DNA from: an uncultured Porphyromonadaceae bacterium
GTDB lineage: Bacteria; Bacteroidota; Bacteroidia; Bacteroidales; Muribaculaceae
Assembly (NCBI GenBank): GCA_900540205.1
Contig: UQER01000042.1
Span: forward strand, 1 to 16,816
DNA: 16,816 nt
Reading direction: 5' to 3'
Shown piece by piece: positions 6,454-13,319 of this stretch. The notes beneath the pieces are model-generated. The model made no database searches and was not told where the DNA came from. It was given only the letters and a program-made list of their open reading frames with translations. Made by a program: the position numbers and the translations under genes. Each line of letters begins with the position of its first letter. Positions within the stretch are counted from its first letter, which is position 1.

Positions 6454-7533
6454 ATGAGATTATATAAATTTTTCTTTTTATCTGCCGTCCTGTCCATTGC
6501 AGCTCTGTTTCAGAGCTGCATGGAATGGGACTACGGCACTATCGACGAAGAGCTGACCGCCAGCCGCGACGGCCTTTTCATTACGAACGAAGGGAACTTC
6601 CAATACGGCAACGCCACCCTCTCCTACTACGATCCAGCAACCAATACCGTGGAAAACGAGGTGTTCTACCGAGCCAACGGCATGAAGCTTGGCGATGTGG
6701 CCCACTCCATGACCATATATAACGGCAAGGGATGGTTAGTCGTGAACAACTCGCATGTTATTTTTGCCATCGACCCCGACACGTTCAAGGAACTTGGACG
6801 CATCGAGAATCTCACCTCTCCACGCTACATCCATTTCATCAGCAATCAGAAAGCCTACGTAAGCCAACTGTGGGACAACAGGATATTCATAGTCAATCCC
6901 ACCACCTATTCGGTAACAGGATACATCACCGTGCCAGGGATGGAGATGGGCAACGGCTCCACCGAGCAGATGGTGCAGTACGGCAAATATGTGTTCTGCA
7001 ACTGCTGGAGTTATCAGAACCGCATAATAAAAATCGACACTGAAACCGACCGCGTGGTGGATGAACTTACTGTAGGCATACAGCCCGAATCAGTGGCTCT
7101 CGACTGCTACAGCAAGCTGTGGGTACTGACCGATGGAGGGTATGAGGACTCACCCTACGGTTACGAGGCCCCGGCCTTGTTTAAAATTGATGCCGAGACA
7201 TTCACCATAGAGCACAAATTCCGTTTCAAGCTCGGCTCCACTCCATTATCGCTGCAGCTTAACGGCACCCGCGACATGCTCTACTGGATAAACAATGATG
7301 TGTGGCAAATGGACGTAACATCAAACCGCCTACCCGTGCGGCCATTCATAAAAAGCCACGACACCAGATACTACGCCTTGACCGTCAGCCCATACAACGG
7401 CGATGTGTATATTGCCGACGCCATCGACTACCAGCAGCAGGGCATCATATACCGTTACTCGTCCGAAGGTGAGCCTATCGATGAATTCTATGCCGGAATA
7501 ACCCCCGGCTCATTCTGCTGGAAAGTTAAATGA
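6454..7533 (+). CDS. btuG: BtuG-like beta-propeller surface lipoprotein (DUF5074/YncE-like)
   Basis: A 359-residue lipoprotein with the lipobox ending in FQSC (Cys about residue 22). The mature part is built of repeated propeller blades with YVSQLWDNRIFIVNPTTYSV, NRIIKIDTETDRVVDELTVG, LFKIDAETFTIEHKF and DVYIADAIDY, the YncE/DUF5074 pattern. In Bacteroides thetaiotaomicron, BtuG2 is a surface propeller of similar size that binds cobalamin very tightly and sits as a lid on the TonB receptor BtuB2; the gene order here (BtuG, then BtuB) and the upstream riboswitch support the same job. In Bacteroides the receptor partner directly adjoins; here a 625-bp element separates them. The start ATG at 6454 gives a good signal peptide. 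Confidence 0.87.
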   Translation: MRLYKFFFLSAVLSIAALFQSCMEWDYGTIDEELTASRDGLFITNEGNFQYGNATLSYYDPATNTVENEVFYRANGMKLGDVAHSMTIYNGKGWLVVNNSHVIFAIDPDTFKELGRIENLTSPRYIHFISNQKAYVSQLWDNRIFIVNPTTYSVTGYITVPGMEMGNGSTEQMVQYGKYVFCNCWSYQNRIIKIDTETDRVVDELTVGIQPESVALDCYSKLWVLTDGGYEDSPYGYEAPALFKIDAETFTIEHKFRFKLGSTPLSLQLNGTRDMLYWINNDVWQMDVTSNRLPVRPFIKSHDTRYYALTVSPYNGDVYIADAIDYQQQGIIYRYSSEGEPIDEFYAGITPGSFCWKVK

Positions 7534-7535
7534 TT

Positions 7536-7555
7536 CATAATGCACAATGCACGAT
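7536..7555. repeat. Left terminal inverted repeat of the four-helix-bundle element
   Basis: CATAATGCACAATGCACGAT matches the reverse complement of 8141-8160 at 19 of 20 positions. It begins two bases after the btuG stop codon and contains 7-bp units (ATAATGC, ACAATGC, ACGATGC) that are the complement of the GCATCGT array on the right. Confidence 0.75.
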
Positions 7556-7577
7556 GCACGATTAATAATATGATGTA

Positions 7578-7940
7578 ATGAAAGAGGATAACGATAACCT
7601 GATTGCGGTTGAAAGCAAAGCCTTTGCAATCAGATGCATAAAGCTTTATCAGCATCTTACCGAGAATAAACGGGAGTTCGTGTTATGCAAACAGCTGCTC
7701 CGTAGCGGCACCAGCATTGGGGCAAATGTTAAGGAGGCCTTACGTGGGCAAAGTAAAGCTGATTTTGGGACGAAAATGAATATAGCCCTGAAAGAAGCAA
7801 GCGAGTCGGAATATTGGCTCGAACTGCTTTTTGAAACTGATTATCTCTCAACTGAAGGATTCGAAAGCATGATGGAAGATTGCAAGCGCATCATTCGCAT
7901 TTTAACAGCCATCGTGAAATCAACCTTTCAAGGCCGATGA
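7578..7940 (+). CDS. Four-helix-bundle protein (S23 / rRNA intervening-sequence protein family)
   Basis: A 120-residue, wholly helical, soluble protein. The family pattern is clear: an N-terminal helix with FAIRCIKLYQHL, then KQLLRSGTSIGANVKEALRG, SKADFGTKMNIALKEASESE, YWLELLFETDYL, and a last helix CKRIIRILTAIVKS. Length is typical (about 115-125). Members occur inside 23S rRNA intervening sequences and as stand-alone genes; a relative, Avd, works in diversity-generating retroelements. The molecular function of stand-alone copies is not established. Nothing in it relates to B12; it looks like a passenger of the 7536-8160 element inserted between btuG and btuB. Confidence 0.9.
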   Translation: MKEDNDNLIAVESKAFAIRCIKLYQHLTENKREFVLCKQLLRSGTSIGANVKEALRGQSKADFGTKMNIALKEASESEYWLELLFETDYLSTEGFESMMEDCKRIIRILTAIVKSTFQGR

Positions 7941-8017
7941 CTGCACCAATACAGACTGCGATGTTTTTATCTCGATTTCCGCATTTACTGAACACGAACA
8001 AGCTGCGTCACAGCATG

Positions 8018-8159
8018 GCATCGTGCATCGTGCATCGTGCATCGTGCATCGTGCATCGTGCATCATGCATCATGCATCGTGCATCGTGCATCGTGCATCG
8101 TGCATCGTGCATCATGCATCGTGCATCGTGCATTATTATCATCGTGCATTGTGCATCAT
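8018..8159 (+). repeat. Short tandem repeat array, unit GCATCGT
   Basis: Seventeen consecutive 7-bp units run from 8018 to 8136 (mostly GCATCGT, with GCATCAT variants and a final GCATTAT); after a 9-nt interruption (TATCATCGT) two more follow (8146-8159: GCATTGT, GCATCAT). Because 7 is not a multiple of 3, three units (21 bp) read as the same heptapeptide (HRASCIV/M) in all three frames and contain no stop. The btuB reading frame passes through the array. Copy-number change by one or two units would shift the frame of any product started upstream. Confidence 0.95.
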
Positions 8160-10198
8160 GCATCTCGACAGTGGCTCAGGACATGACCCGACGGACACAC
8201 AGACTGAGAGAGGTGGTGGTCAGCGCCAAACGCCCCATGAAAGAGATCGGTGTGCAGAAAACCACATTCGATTCGCTTGCACTCAAAGAAAACATCGCCC
8301 TGTCGATGGCCGACATCCTGACCTACAATTCTTCGGTGTTCGTGAAAAGCTACGGACGCGCCACACTCTCCACGGTGGCATTCCGCGGGACATCGCCAAG
8401 CCATACACAGGTAACGTGGAACGGCATGCGCATAAACAACCCTATGCTCGGCATGACCGATTTCTCCACCATCCCCTCCTACTTCATTGACAGGGCTTCA
8501 CTGCTGCACGGCACTTCGAGCGTCAACGAGACCGGTGGTGGCCTCGGCGGCCTCGTGAAACTCGGCACCACGGCCGACGTGGCCGAAGGCATCAACGCAC
8601 AATATGTGCAGGGCATCGGGTCGTTCAGCACATTCGACGAGTTTGGCCGCTTCACCTTCGGCGATGACCACTGGAGCGTGTCGACCAGGGCCGTGTATTC
8701 CTCCTCACCCAACGATTTCAAGTACACCAACCACGACAAAAAAATCAACATTTACGACGACAACCATAACATAATCGCCCAATACCATCCTACGGAACGC
8801 AACCGCTCGGGCGCCTTCAAGGATTTCCACCTGCTGCAGGAAGTGTACTACAACACCAACCGTGGCGACCGTTTCGGACTGAACGCCTGGTATGTGAACT
8901 CCAACCGCGAGCTGCCGATGCTTACCACCGACTACGGCGACGAGACCGACTTTGAAAACCGGCAGCGGGAACAGACCTTCCGCGGAGTCCTTTCGTGGGA
9001 CCACAACAGGTCGCGCTGGAAAACCGGTCTGCGCGGAGGCTACGTGCATACAAAGATGGCGTATGACTACAGCCGCGAAACCGCTCCCGGCAACTGGGCG
9101 CAGATGACACGCTCCCGCAGCCGAGTCAACACATTCTACGGTCAGGCCGAAGGGGAATACAGCCCCACACGCCGATGGTACTTCACTGCGAATGTGTCGT
9201 TTCACCAGCACTTTGTGCGGTCGGAGGACAAGAACATAATCCTACAGGATGGCGAGAGGGCCATAATCGGCTACGACAAGGGACGGGTGGAGCTGTCTGG
9301 CTCCGTGTCGGCCAAATGGCAGCCCACCGACCGCATCGGATTGTCGGCCGTTTTTCGTGAGGATATGTTCGGCTCGCAGTGGGCGCCTGTGATTCCGGCA
9401 TTATTTATCGACTGCCTTGTTTCACGCAAAGGGAACGTGACGATGAAAGCCTCCGTGTCGCGCAATCACAAATTCCCGACACTCAACGACCTATATTTCC
9501 TCCCGGGCGGCAACCCCGACCTGAAAAATGAAAGCGGATGGACATATGACGCAGGCGTGAGCTTCACCACCGGCGGATCTGCACCTGTGCCGTTCTCGAT
9601 TGACGGCAGCGTCACGTGGTTCGATTCATACATCGACGACTGGATAATATGGTTACCCACAACCAAGGGATTTTTCTCGCCGCGCAATGTAAAAAGCGTG
9701 CATGCCTATGGGGTGGAGAGCCGCCTTAACCTTGCTTTCGAACCGGTGAATGAGTGGGTGTTCGACATAACAGGCTCCTATTCATGGACGCCGTCCATCA
9801 ACCGGGGAGAAAAGATGTCGGCGGCGGACCAGTCGGTGGGAAAACAGCTCCCCTATGTGCCAAGGCATTCAGCCTCGGTGACAGGGCGCCTGACATGGCG
9901 TTCGTGGGCGTTCCTATACAAATGGGCGTACTATTCGGAACGTTTCACCATGTCGAGCAACGACCGCACGCTGTCCGGCTACCTGCCGAAATACTTCATG
10001 AGCAACGTCTCGCTCGAAAAGAATCTGACATTCCGCCCAATCGACGTGCAACTCAAACTTGCCGTCAACAATCTTTTCAACGAAGACTATCTCTCCGTGC
10101 TATCCCGTCCGATGCCCGGAATCAATTTTGAATTTTTCATCGGTATCACGCCGAAATTCCTTTCCGGACGTAAGAATACTACCGATACAAATCTCTGA
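8114..10198 (+). CDS. btuB: BtuB-like TonB-dependent cobalamin receptor
   Basis: An outer-membrane receptor of about 694 residues from the start chosen here. The mature part opens with THRLREVVVSAKRPMKEIG, followed by a plug domain (MADILTYNSSVFVKSYG, VAFRGTSPSHTQVTWNGMRI, LLHGTSSVNETGGGLGG) and a 22-strand-type barrel ending near GINFEFFIGITPKF. I chose ATG 8114 because it yields a short n-region MHR, hydrophobic core SCIIIIV and a cleavage-like end STVAQD; other in-frame ATGs at 7961, 8015 and 8072 would add a long repetitive, poorly hydrophobic leader, and the frame is open back to 7880. The start and signal peptide are therefore written in the 7-bp repeat array, which is very unusual. It is followed by btuF 32 bp downstream. 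B12 specificity comes from the riboswitch and neighbours. Confidence 0.9.
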   Translation: MHRASCIIIIVHCASCISTVAQDMTRRTHRLREVVVSAKRPMKEIGVQKTTFDSLALKENIALSMADILTYNSSVFVKSYGRATLSTVAFRGTSPSHTQVTWNGMRINNPMLGMTDFSTIPSYFIDRASLLHGTSSVNETGGGLGGLVKLGTTADVAEGINAQYVQGIGSFSTFDEFGRFTFGDDHWSVSTRAVYSSSPNDFKYTNHDKKINIYDDNHNIIAQYHPTERNRSGAFKDFHLLQEVYYNTNRGDRFGLNAWYVNSNRELPMLTTDYGDETDFENRQREQTFRGVLSWDHNRSRWKTGLRGGYVHTKMAYDYSRETAPGNWAQMTRSRSRVNTFYGQAEGEYSPTRRWYFTANVSFHQHFVRSEDKNIILQDGERAIIGYDKGRVELSGSVSAKWQPTDRIGLSAVFREDMFGSQWAPVIPALFIDCLVSRKGNVTMKASVSRNHKFPTLNDLYFLPGGNPDLKNESGWTYDAGVSFTTGGSAPVPFSIDGSVTWFDSYIDDWIIWLPTTKGFFSPRNVKSVHAYGVESRLNLAFEPVNEWVFDITGSYSWTPSINRGEKMSAADQSVGKQLPYVPRHSASVTGRLTWRSWAFLYKWAYYSERFTMSSNDRTLSGYLPKYFMSNVSLEKNLTFRPIDVQLKLAVNNLFNEDYLSVLSRPMPGINFEFFIGITPKFLSGRKNTTDTNL
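8141..8160. repeat. Right terminal inverted repeat of the four-helix-bundle element
   Basis: ATCGTGCATTGTGCATCATG is the 19/20 reverse complement of 7536-7555. It lies inside the signal-peptide coding region of the btuB frame, so the element end and the receptor's 5' end overlap. Confidence 0.75.
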
Positions 10199-10230
10199 CA
10201 TTACTACCCGGAAACAAAGTGTACCTCAAT

Positions 10231-11370
10231 ATGAAATCAACAATAACAACAGCTCTCACCCTTATGTTGGCATTGCTTCTGACCGGATGCCATAAAAGCA
10301 AATCCACATCCGACAATTTCAACGTGCCGCTATACACCCCGACGTATGCATCCGGATTCGACATAAAAGGTGCCGAAGGGAGCAAGAGCGTCATACTTAC
10401 GGTACGGAATCCCTGGCAAGGGGCCGACAGCGTGTGCACAAAGCTGTTTATTGCCCGCGACGGGGAGCAGGCTCCCGACGGATTCGATGGCCAGGTGCTT
10501 GAAGGGGATGCCCGCAGGATAGTGGCCATGTCGTCGACACACATAGCCATGCTTGATGCCATAGGTGAAGTGAGCCGGGTTGTCGGCGGTTCCAGTCTGG
10601 ACTACGTGTCGAATCCCTATGTTCAGGCCCACCGCGACAGTATGGGTGATGTGGGATATGAAGGTAACGTGAATTATGAGCTGTTGATGTCGCTGCGCCC
10701 GGACATTGTGCTGCTGTATGGCGTAACCGGAGCCAACCCCATGGAACGGAAACTTGCCGAGCTCCACATCCCTTACATGTACGTGGGCGATTACCTTGAG
10801 GAATCGCCGCTGGGAAAAGCCGAATGGCTTGTGGCTTTGGCTGAAGTGACCGGCAACAGACAAAAGGGAGAAGAGCGGTTTGCAGGTATTCCCGAACGCT
10901 ACAATGCATTGAAACAGATGGTGGCCGACAAGGCTCTCCCCTCCCCCAAGGTCATGCTCAATGCACCCTATGGAAGCTCGTGGTTCATGCCGCCCAAGGA
11001 CAGCTATTTTGTAAGACTGCTGACTGATGCCGGTGGAGATTATCTTTATAAGACCAACACCGGTAACTCTTCAAAGCCCATAGACATGGAAGAAGCTTAC
11101 CTGCTCACGTCGCAGGCCGATGTATGGCTCAATTCCGGAAACGTCACGACACTCAACGAGCTCAAGGCTGCGTGTCCGCGTATGGCAGCCACAAAATGTG
11201 TGGCCGACGGAATGGTATTCAACAACACGAAACGGACCAATGCAGCCGGAGGAAACGACTTTTACGAGTCGGGCATTGTCAATCCCGACATTCTGCTGCG
11301 CGATCTGGTGAAAATTTTTCATCCTGAAATGGTGACGGAGGAACTGGTCTACTACAAGCAACTTAAATGA
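10231..11370 (+). CDS. btuF: BtuF-like cobalamin-binding lipoprotein of ABC importer
   Basis: I prefer ATG 10231 over the upstream in-frame GTG at 10219 because it gives a clean lipoprotein signal (MKST, core LMLALLLTGC, Cys about residue 20); the product is 379 residues. The mature protein is a class III periplasmic binding protein: RIVAMSSTHIAMLDAIGEVS, RVVGGSSLDYVSNPYV, YELLMSLRPDIVLLYG, a long linking helix, then PKVMLNAPYGSSWFMPP and LTDAGGDYLY. This fold binds cobalamin, haem or ferric siderophores; B12 is chosen from the riboswitch and the BtuG/BtuB neighbours. Its stop overlaps the btuC start (ATGA). It would be anchored at the periplasmic side and deliver substrate to BtuCD. Confidence 0.88.
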   Translation: MKSTITTALTLMLALLLTGCHKSKSTSDNFNVPLYTPTYASGFDIKGAEGSKSVILTVRNPWQGADSVCTKLFIARDGEQAPDGFDGQVLEGDARRIVAMSSTHIAMLDAIGEVSRVVGGSSLDYVSNPYVQAHRDSMGDVGYEGNVNYELLMSLRPDIVLLYGVTGANPMERKLAELHIPYMYVGDYLEESPLGKAEWLVALAEVTGNRQKGEERFAGIPERYNALKQMVADKALPSPKVMLNAPYGSSWFMPPKDSYFVRLLTDAGGDYLYKTNTGNSSKPIDMEEAYLLTSQADVWLNSGNVTTLNELKAACPRMAATKCVADGMVFNNTKRTNAAGGNDFYESGIVNPDILLRDLVKIFHPEMVTEELVYYKQLK

Positions 11371-12353
11371 TTCTGTCCATGTCGGCCAAACGCATCACCC
11401 CCTGTCTTTTCATAATGCTGTCGGTGCTTACCGCCGTGCTGTTCTGTGTGGATCTCTCCGTCGGTGCGGTCAGCCTCCCCGTTGCCGACGTGTGGGCGGC
11501 TCTTACCGGCGGTGACTGCCCCGATGCCACAGCATTCATTGTGCGCAACATACGCCTGATCAAGGCCGTGGTGGCTTTGCTCACCGGTGCGGCACTCTCG
11601 GTGAGCGGTCTGCAGATGCAGACACTGTTCCGCAATCCGCTGGCCGGCCCCTACGTTCTGGGCATAAGCTCCGGTGCCAGCCTCGGTGTGGCGCTGGTAG
11701 TGCTTGCCGGAATGAGTTCGTCGGTCGGTATTGCCGGTGCGGCATGGGTAGGCGCCGCGGCAGTGCTGATTGTAATTGCCTCCGTAGGTCACCGGATAAA
11801 GGACATAATGGTAATCTTGATTCTCGGCATGATGTTCTCCTCTGGTGTCGGGGCTGTAGTGCAGATATTGCAGTATCTGAGCGAGGAGGAATCGCTGAAG
11901 GCATTCGTGATATGGACAATGGGATCGCTCGGCGATGTCACCGGCACCCAGCTCGCAGTGCTGGCTCCGGCAGTAGTAGTGGGCCTTATACTGGCGGTGG
12001 CCACCATCAAGCCGTTGAATCTGCTGCTTTTCGGTGAGGAATATGCTGTCACCATGGGGCTGAACCTGAGACGTTCACGCCTGCTGCTCTTCCTGTCGAC
12101 CACTCTGCTGGCCGGAACTGTAACGGCATTCTGCGGCCCGATCGGTTTCATCGGCCTCGCCATGCCGCATGTGGCACGCATGCTTATGCGCGACAGCGAC
12201 CACCGCGTGCTCATTCCGGCCACAGCTCTTGCCGGAGGTGCCGTGCTGCTGCTCTGCGACATAATATCAAAACTTTTCACTCTGCCGATCAACGCCATCA
12301 CAGCCCTGCTGGGAATCCCGGTGGTTGTGTGGGTGGTGCTTCGCAATAAATGA
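11367..12353 (+). CDS. btuC: BtuC-type permease of cobalamin ABC importer (FecCD family)
   Basis: A 328-residue, highly hydrophobic inner-membrane protein with about ten predicted membrane segments, the usual size for BtuC/FecCD. The family signatures are plain: RLIKAVVALLTGAALSVSGL, QMQTLFRNPLAGPYVLGISS, then the C-terminal GPIGFIGLAMPHVARML and LPINAITALLGIPVVVWVVL. A dimer would form the channel for cobalamin supplied by BtuF, powered by BtuD. It overlaps btuF upstream and btuD downstream by 4 bp each, so the three are translationally coupled. An alternative start at 11379 (MSAKRITP) is possible and would drop four residues. Confidence 0.92.
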   Translation: MILSMSAKRITPCLFIMLSVLTAVLFCVDLSVGAVSLPVADVWAALTGGDCPDATAFIVRNIRLIKAVVALLTGAALSVSGLQMQTLFRNPLAGPYVLGISSGASLGVALVVLAGMSSSVGIAGAAWVGAAAVLIVIASVGHRIKDIMVILILGMMFSSGVGAVVQILQYLSEEESLKAFVIWTMGSLGDVTGTQLAVLAPAVVVGLILAVATIKPLNLLLFGEEYAVTMGLNLRRSRLLLFLSTTLLAGTVTAFCGPIGFIGLAMPHVARMLMRDSDHRVLIPATALAGGAVLLLCDIISKLFTLPINAITALLGIPVVVWVVLRNK

Positions 12354-13120
12354 CCGTCACAATGATTGAACTCCGCGATTTTTCCATAGGCTACGGCGAC
12401 AATATGCTGCTCCGTGAGGTGAACGCCACCATAAGGGAGCGCAGACTTACGGCACTCATCGGCAGAAACGGTGCGGGAAAATCCACGTTGCTGAAAGCCA
12501 TCGCCGGACTGAACAGCCATTATTCCGGCGAAATTCTGATAAACGGGAAAAACGTGCGCACGCTACAACCGCAGCATATGGCACGACAGCTGGCGTTTGT
12601 CACCACCGGACGTACACGCATAGCCAATCTGCGCTGCGAAGATGTGGTGGCCATGGGACGTGCGCCCTACACCAACTGGATTGGCCGCATGCAGCCCTCC
12701 GACCGGGAGATTGTAGAAAAATCGCTTGAAGCCGTAGGTATGGCCTCTTATGCCCGGCGCACGATGGACACCATGAGCGACGGCGAATGCCAGCGCATCA
12801 TGATTGCGCGCGCATTGGCCCAGACCACCCCGGTACTCCTGCTAGACGAGCCCACATCGTTTCTTGACATGCCTAACCGTTACGAACTGTGTACCCTCCT
12901 GGCGGGGTTGGCCCATCAGGAGGGTAAGTGCATTCTGTTCTCCACACATGAACTTGACATAGCATTGACGCTGGCCGACGACATCGCGCTTATAGATTCA
13001 CCGACACTTCACTGCATGCCTGCCGATGATATGCGCCGGAGCGGGCATATTGAGCACCTGTTCCGCAACGACAGCATCGCTTTCGATGCGGCCACAGGCA
13101 AAATTATCAGCAACAGGTAA
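12350..13120 (+). CDS. btuD: BtuD-type ATPase of cobalamin ABC importer
   Basis: A 256-residue ABC ATPase. Walker A is GRNGAGKST (about 38-46), Walker B PVLLLDEP (about 161-168), and the switch His is in FSTHE (His200). The signature motif reads MSDGE instead of LSGGQ, and the usual Q-loop Gln is not at the expected place (FVTTGR); similar departures occur in Bacteroidetes FecE/BtuD-like ATPases as I recall, so it is probably active. The ATG overlaps the btuC stop (ATGA); an internal ATG at 12362 (MIELRDF) is a plausible alternative. It is the last gene of the operon, ending 4 bp from the convergent small ORF. No strong terminator is seen between them. Confidence 0.92.
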   Translation: MTVTMIELRDFSIGYGDNMLLREVNATIRERRLTALIGRNGAGKSTLLKAIAGLNSHYSGEILINGKNVRTLQPQHMARQLAFVTTGRTRIANLRCEDVVAMGRAPYTNWIGRMQPSDREIVEKSLEAVGMASYARRTMDTMSDGECQRIMIARALAQTTPVLLLDEPTSFLDMPNRYELCTLLAGLAHQEGKCILFSTHELDIALTLADDIALIDSPTLHCMPADDMRRSGHIEHLFRNDSIAFDAATGKIISNR

Positions 13121-13124
13121 CCGC

Positions 13125-13319
13125 TCACCGGACGGTGTCGTTATCATTTCCGACGGCTGATGCCACTTTTTTTCGCTGCACCGAAGCCGCCATCTTTTCC
13201 AGCAGTTCGGGGGTAAGCACGGTGTGCTTGCCCGAAAAGCGGTAGTTGTTAAGCTCCAGGGCCGACAGCACACGTGCGCTTTCAAGCGTGGGTCTGTGTA
13301 TCCGTTTCATCGTTGTCAT
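13125..13319 (-). CDS. Small hypothetical ORF downstream of VKOR gene
   Basis: A possible 64-residue protein (or 61 from the second ATG at 13310, MKRIHRPTLE). It starts inside the 3' end of the VKOR gene (38-bp overlap, different frame) and ends 4 bp from the btuD stop. The sequence is basic and soluble (about one fifth Arg/Lys), with SARVLSALELNNYRFSGKHT and LTPELLEKMA, a peptide-like arrangement but without a Gly-Gly cleavage site or Cys. Its placement directly behind a thioredoxin/VKOR-C39 pair suggests a short partner or substrate, but this is inference. I do not recognise a family, and a non-coding shadow is possible. Confidence 0.42.
   Translation of the reverse strand: MTTMKRIHRPTLESARVLSALELNNYRFSGKHTVLTPELLEKMAASVQRKKVASAVGNDNDTVR

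Larger units (their letters stand above)
7536..8160 (+). mobile_element. Putative IVS-like element: four-helix-bundle gene between inverted repeats and a 7-bp repeat array
   Basis: A 625-bp block interrupts the btuG-btuB junction of an otherwise compact operon. It has 20-bp terminal inverted repeats (7536-7555 and 8141-8160, 19/20), one ORF of the S23/four-helix-bundle family, and a 7-bp tandem array in its right part. Intervening sequences in some bacterial 23S rRNA genes encode this protein family and have complementary ends that fold into a stem; the layout here is analogous but sits in a protein-coding operon. No transposase is encoded. Mobility is inferred from layout; no empty site or target duplication can be demonstrated from this window. 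Confidence 0.5.

Noticed and set aside
7880..8113. Upstream extension of the btuB frame back into the four-helix-bundle gene
   Set aside because: It overlaps the end of the recognised four-helix gene in another frame and would add a long non-hydrophobic repetitive leader unsuitable as a signal peptide, though starts at 7961-8072 cannot be excluded.
8018..8159. Possible CRISPR array
   Set aside because: The units are 7 bp, directly adjoining, with no unique spacers and no cas genes; this is a microsatellite.
10219..10230. GTG start for the BtuF-like lipoprotein
   Set aside because: ATG 10231 gives a standard lipoprotein signal without the extra residues.
13126..13138. CACCG/CGGTG inverted repeat at the btuD end as a terminator
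   Set aside because: Five-base stem with a 2-nt loop and no T tract; not a believable terminator.
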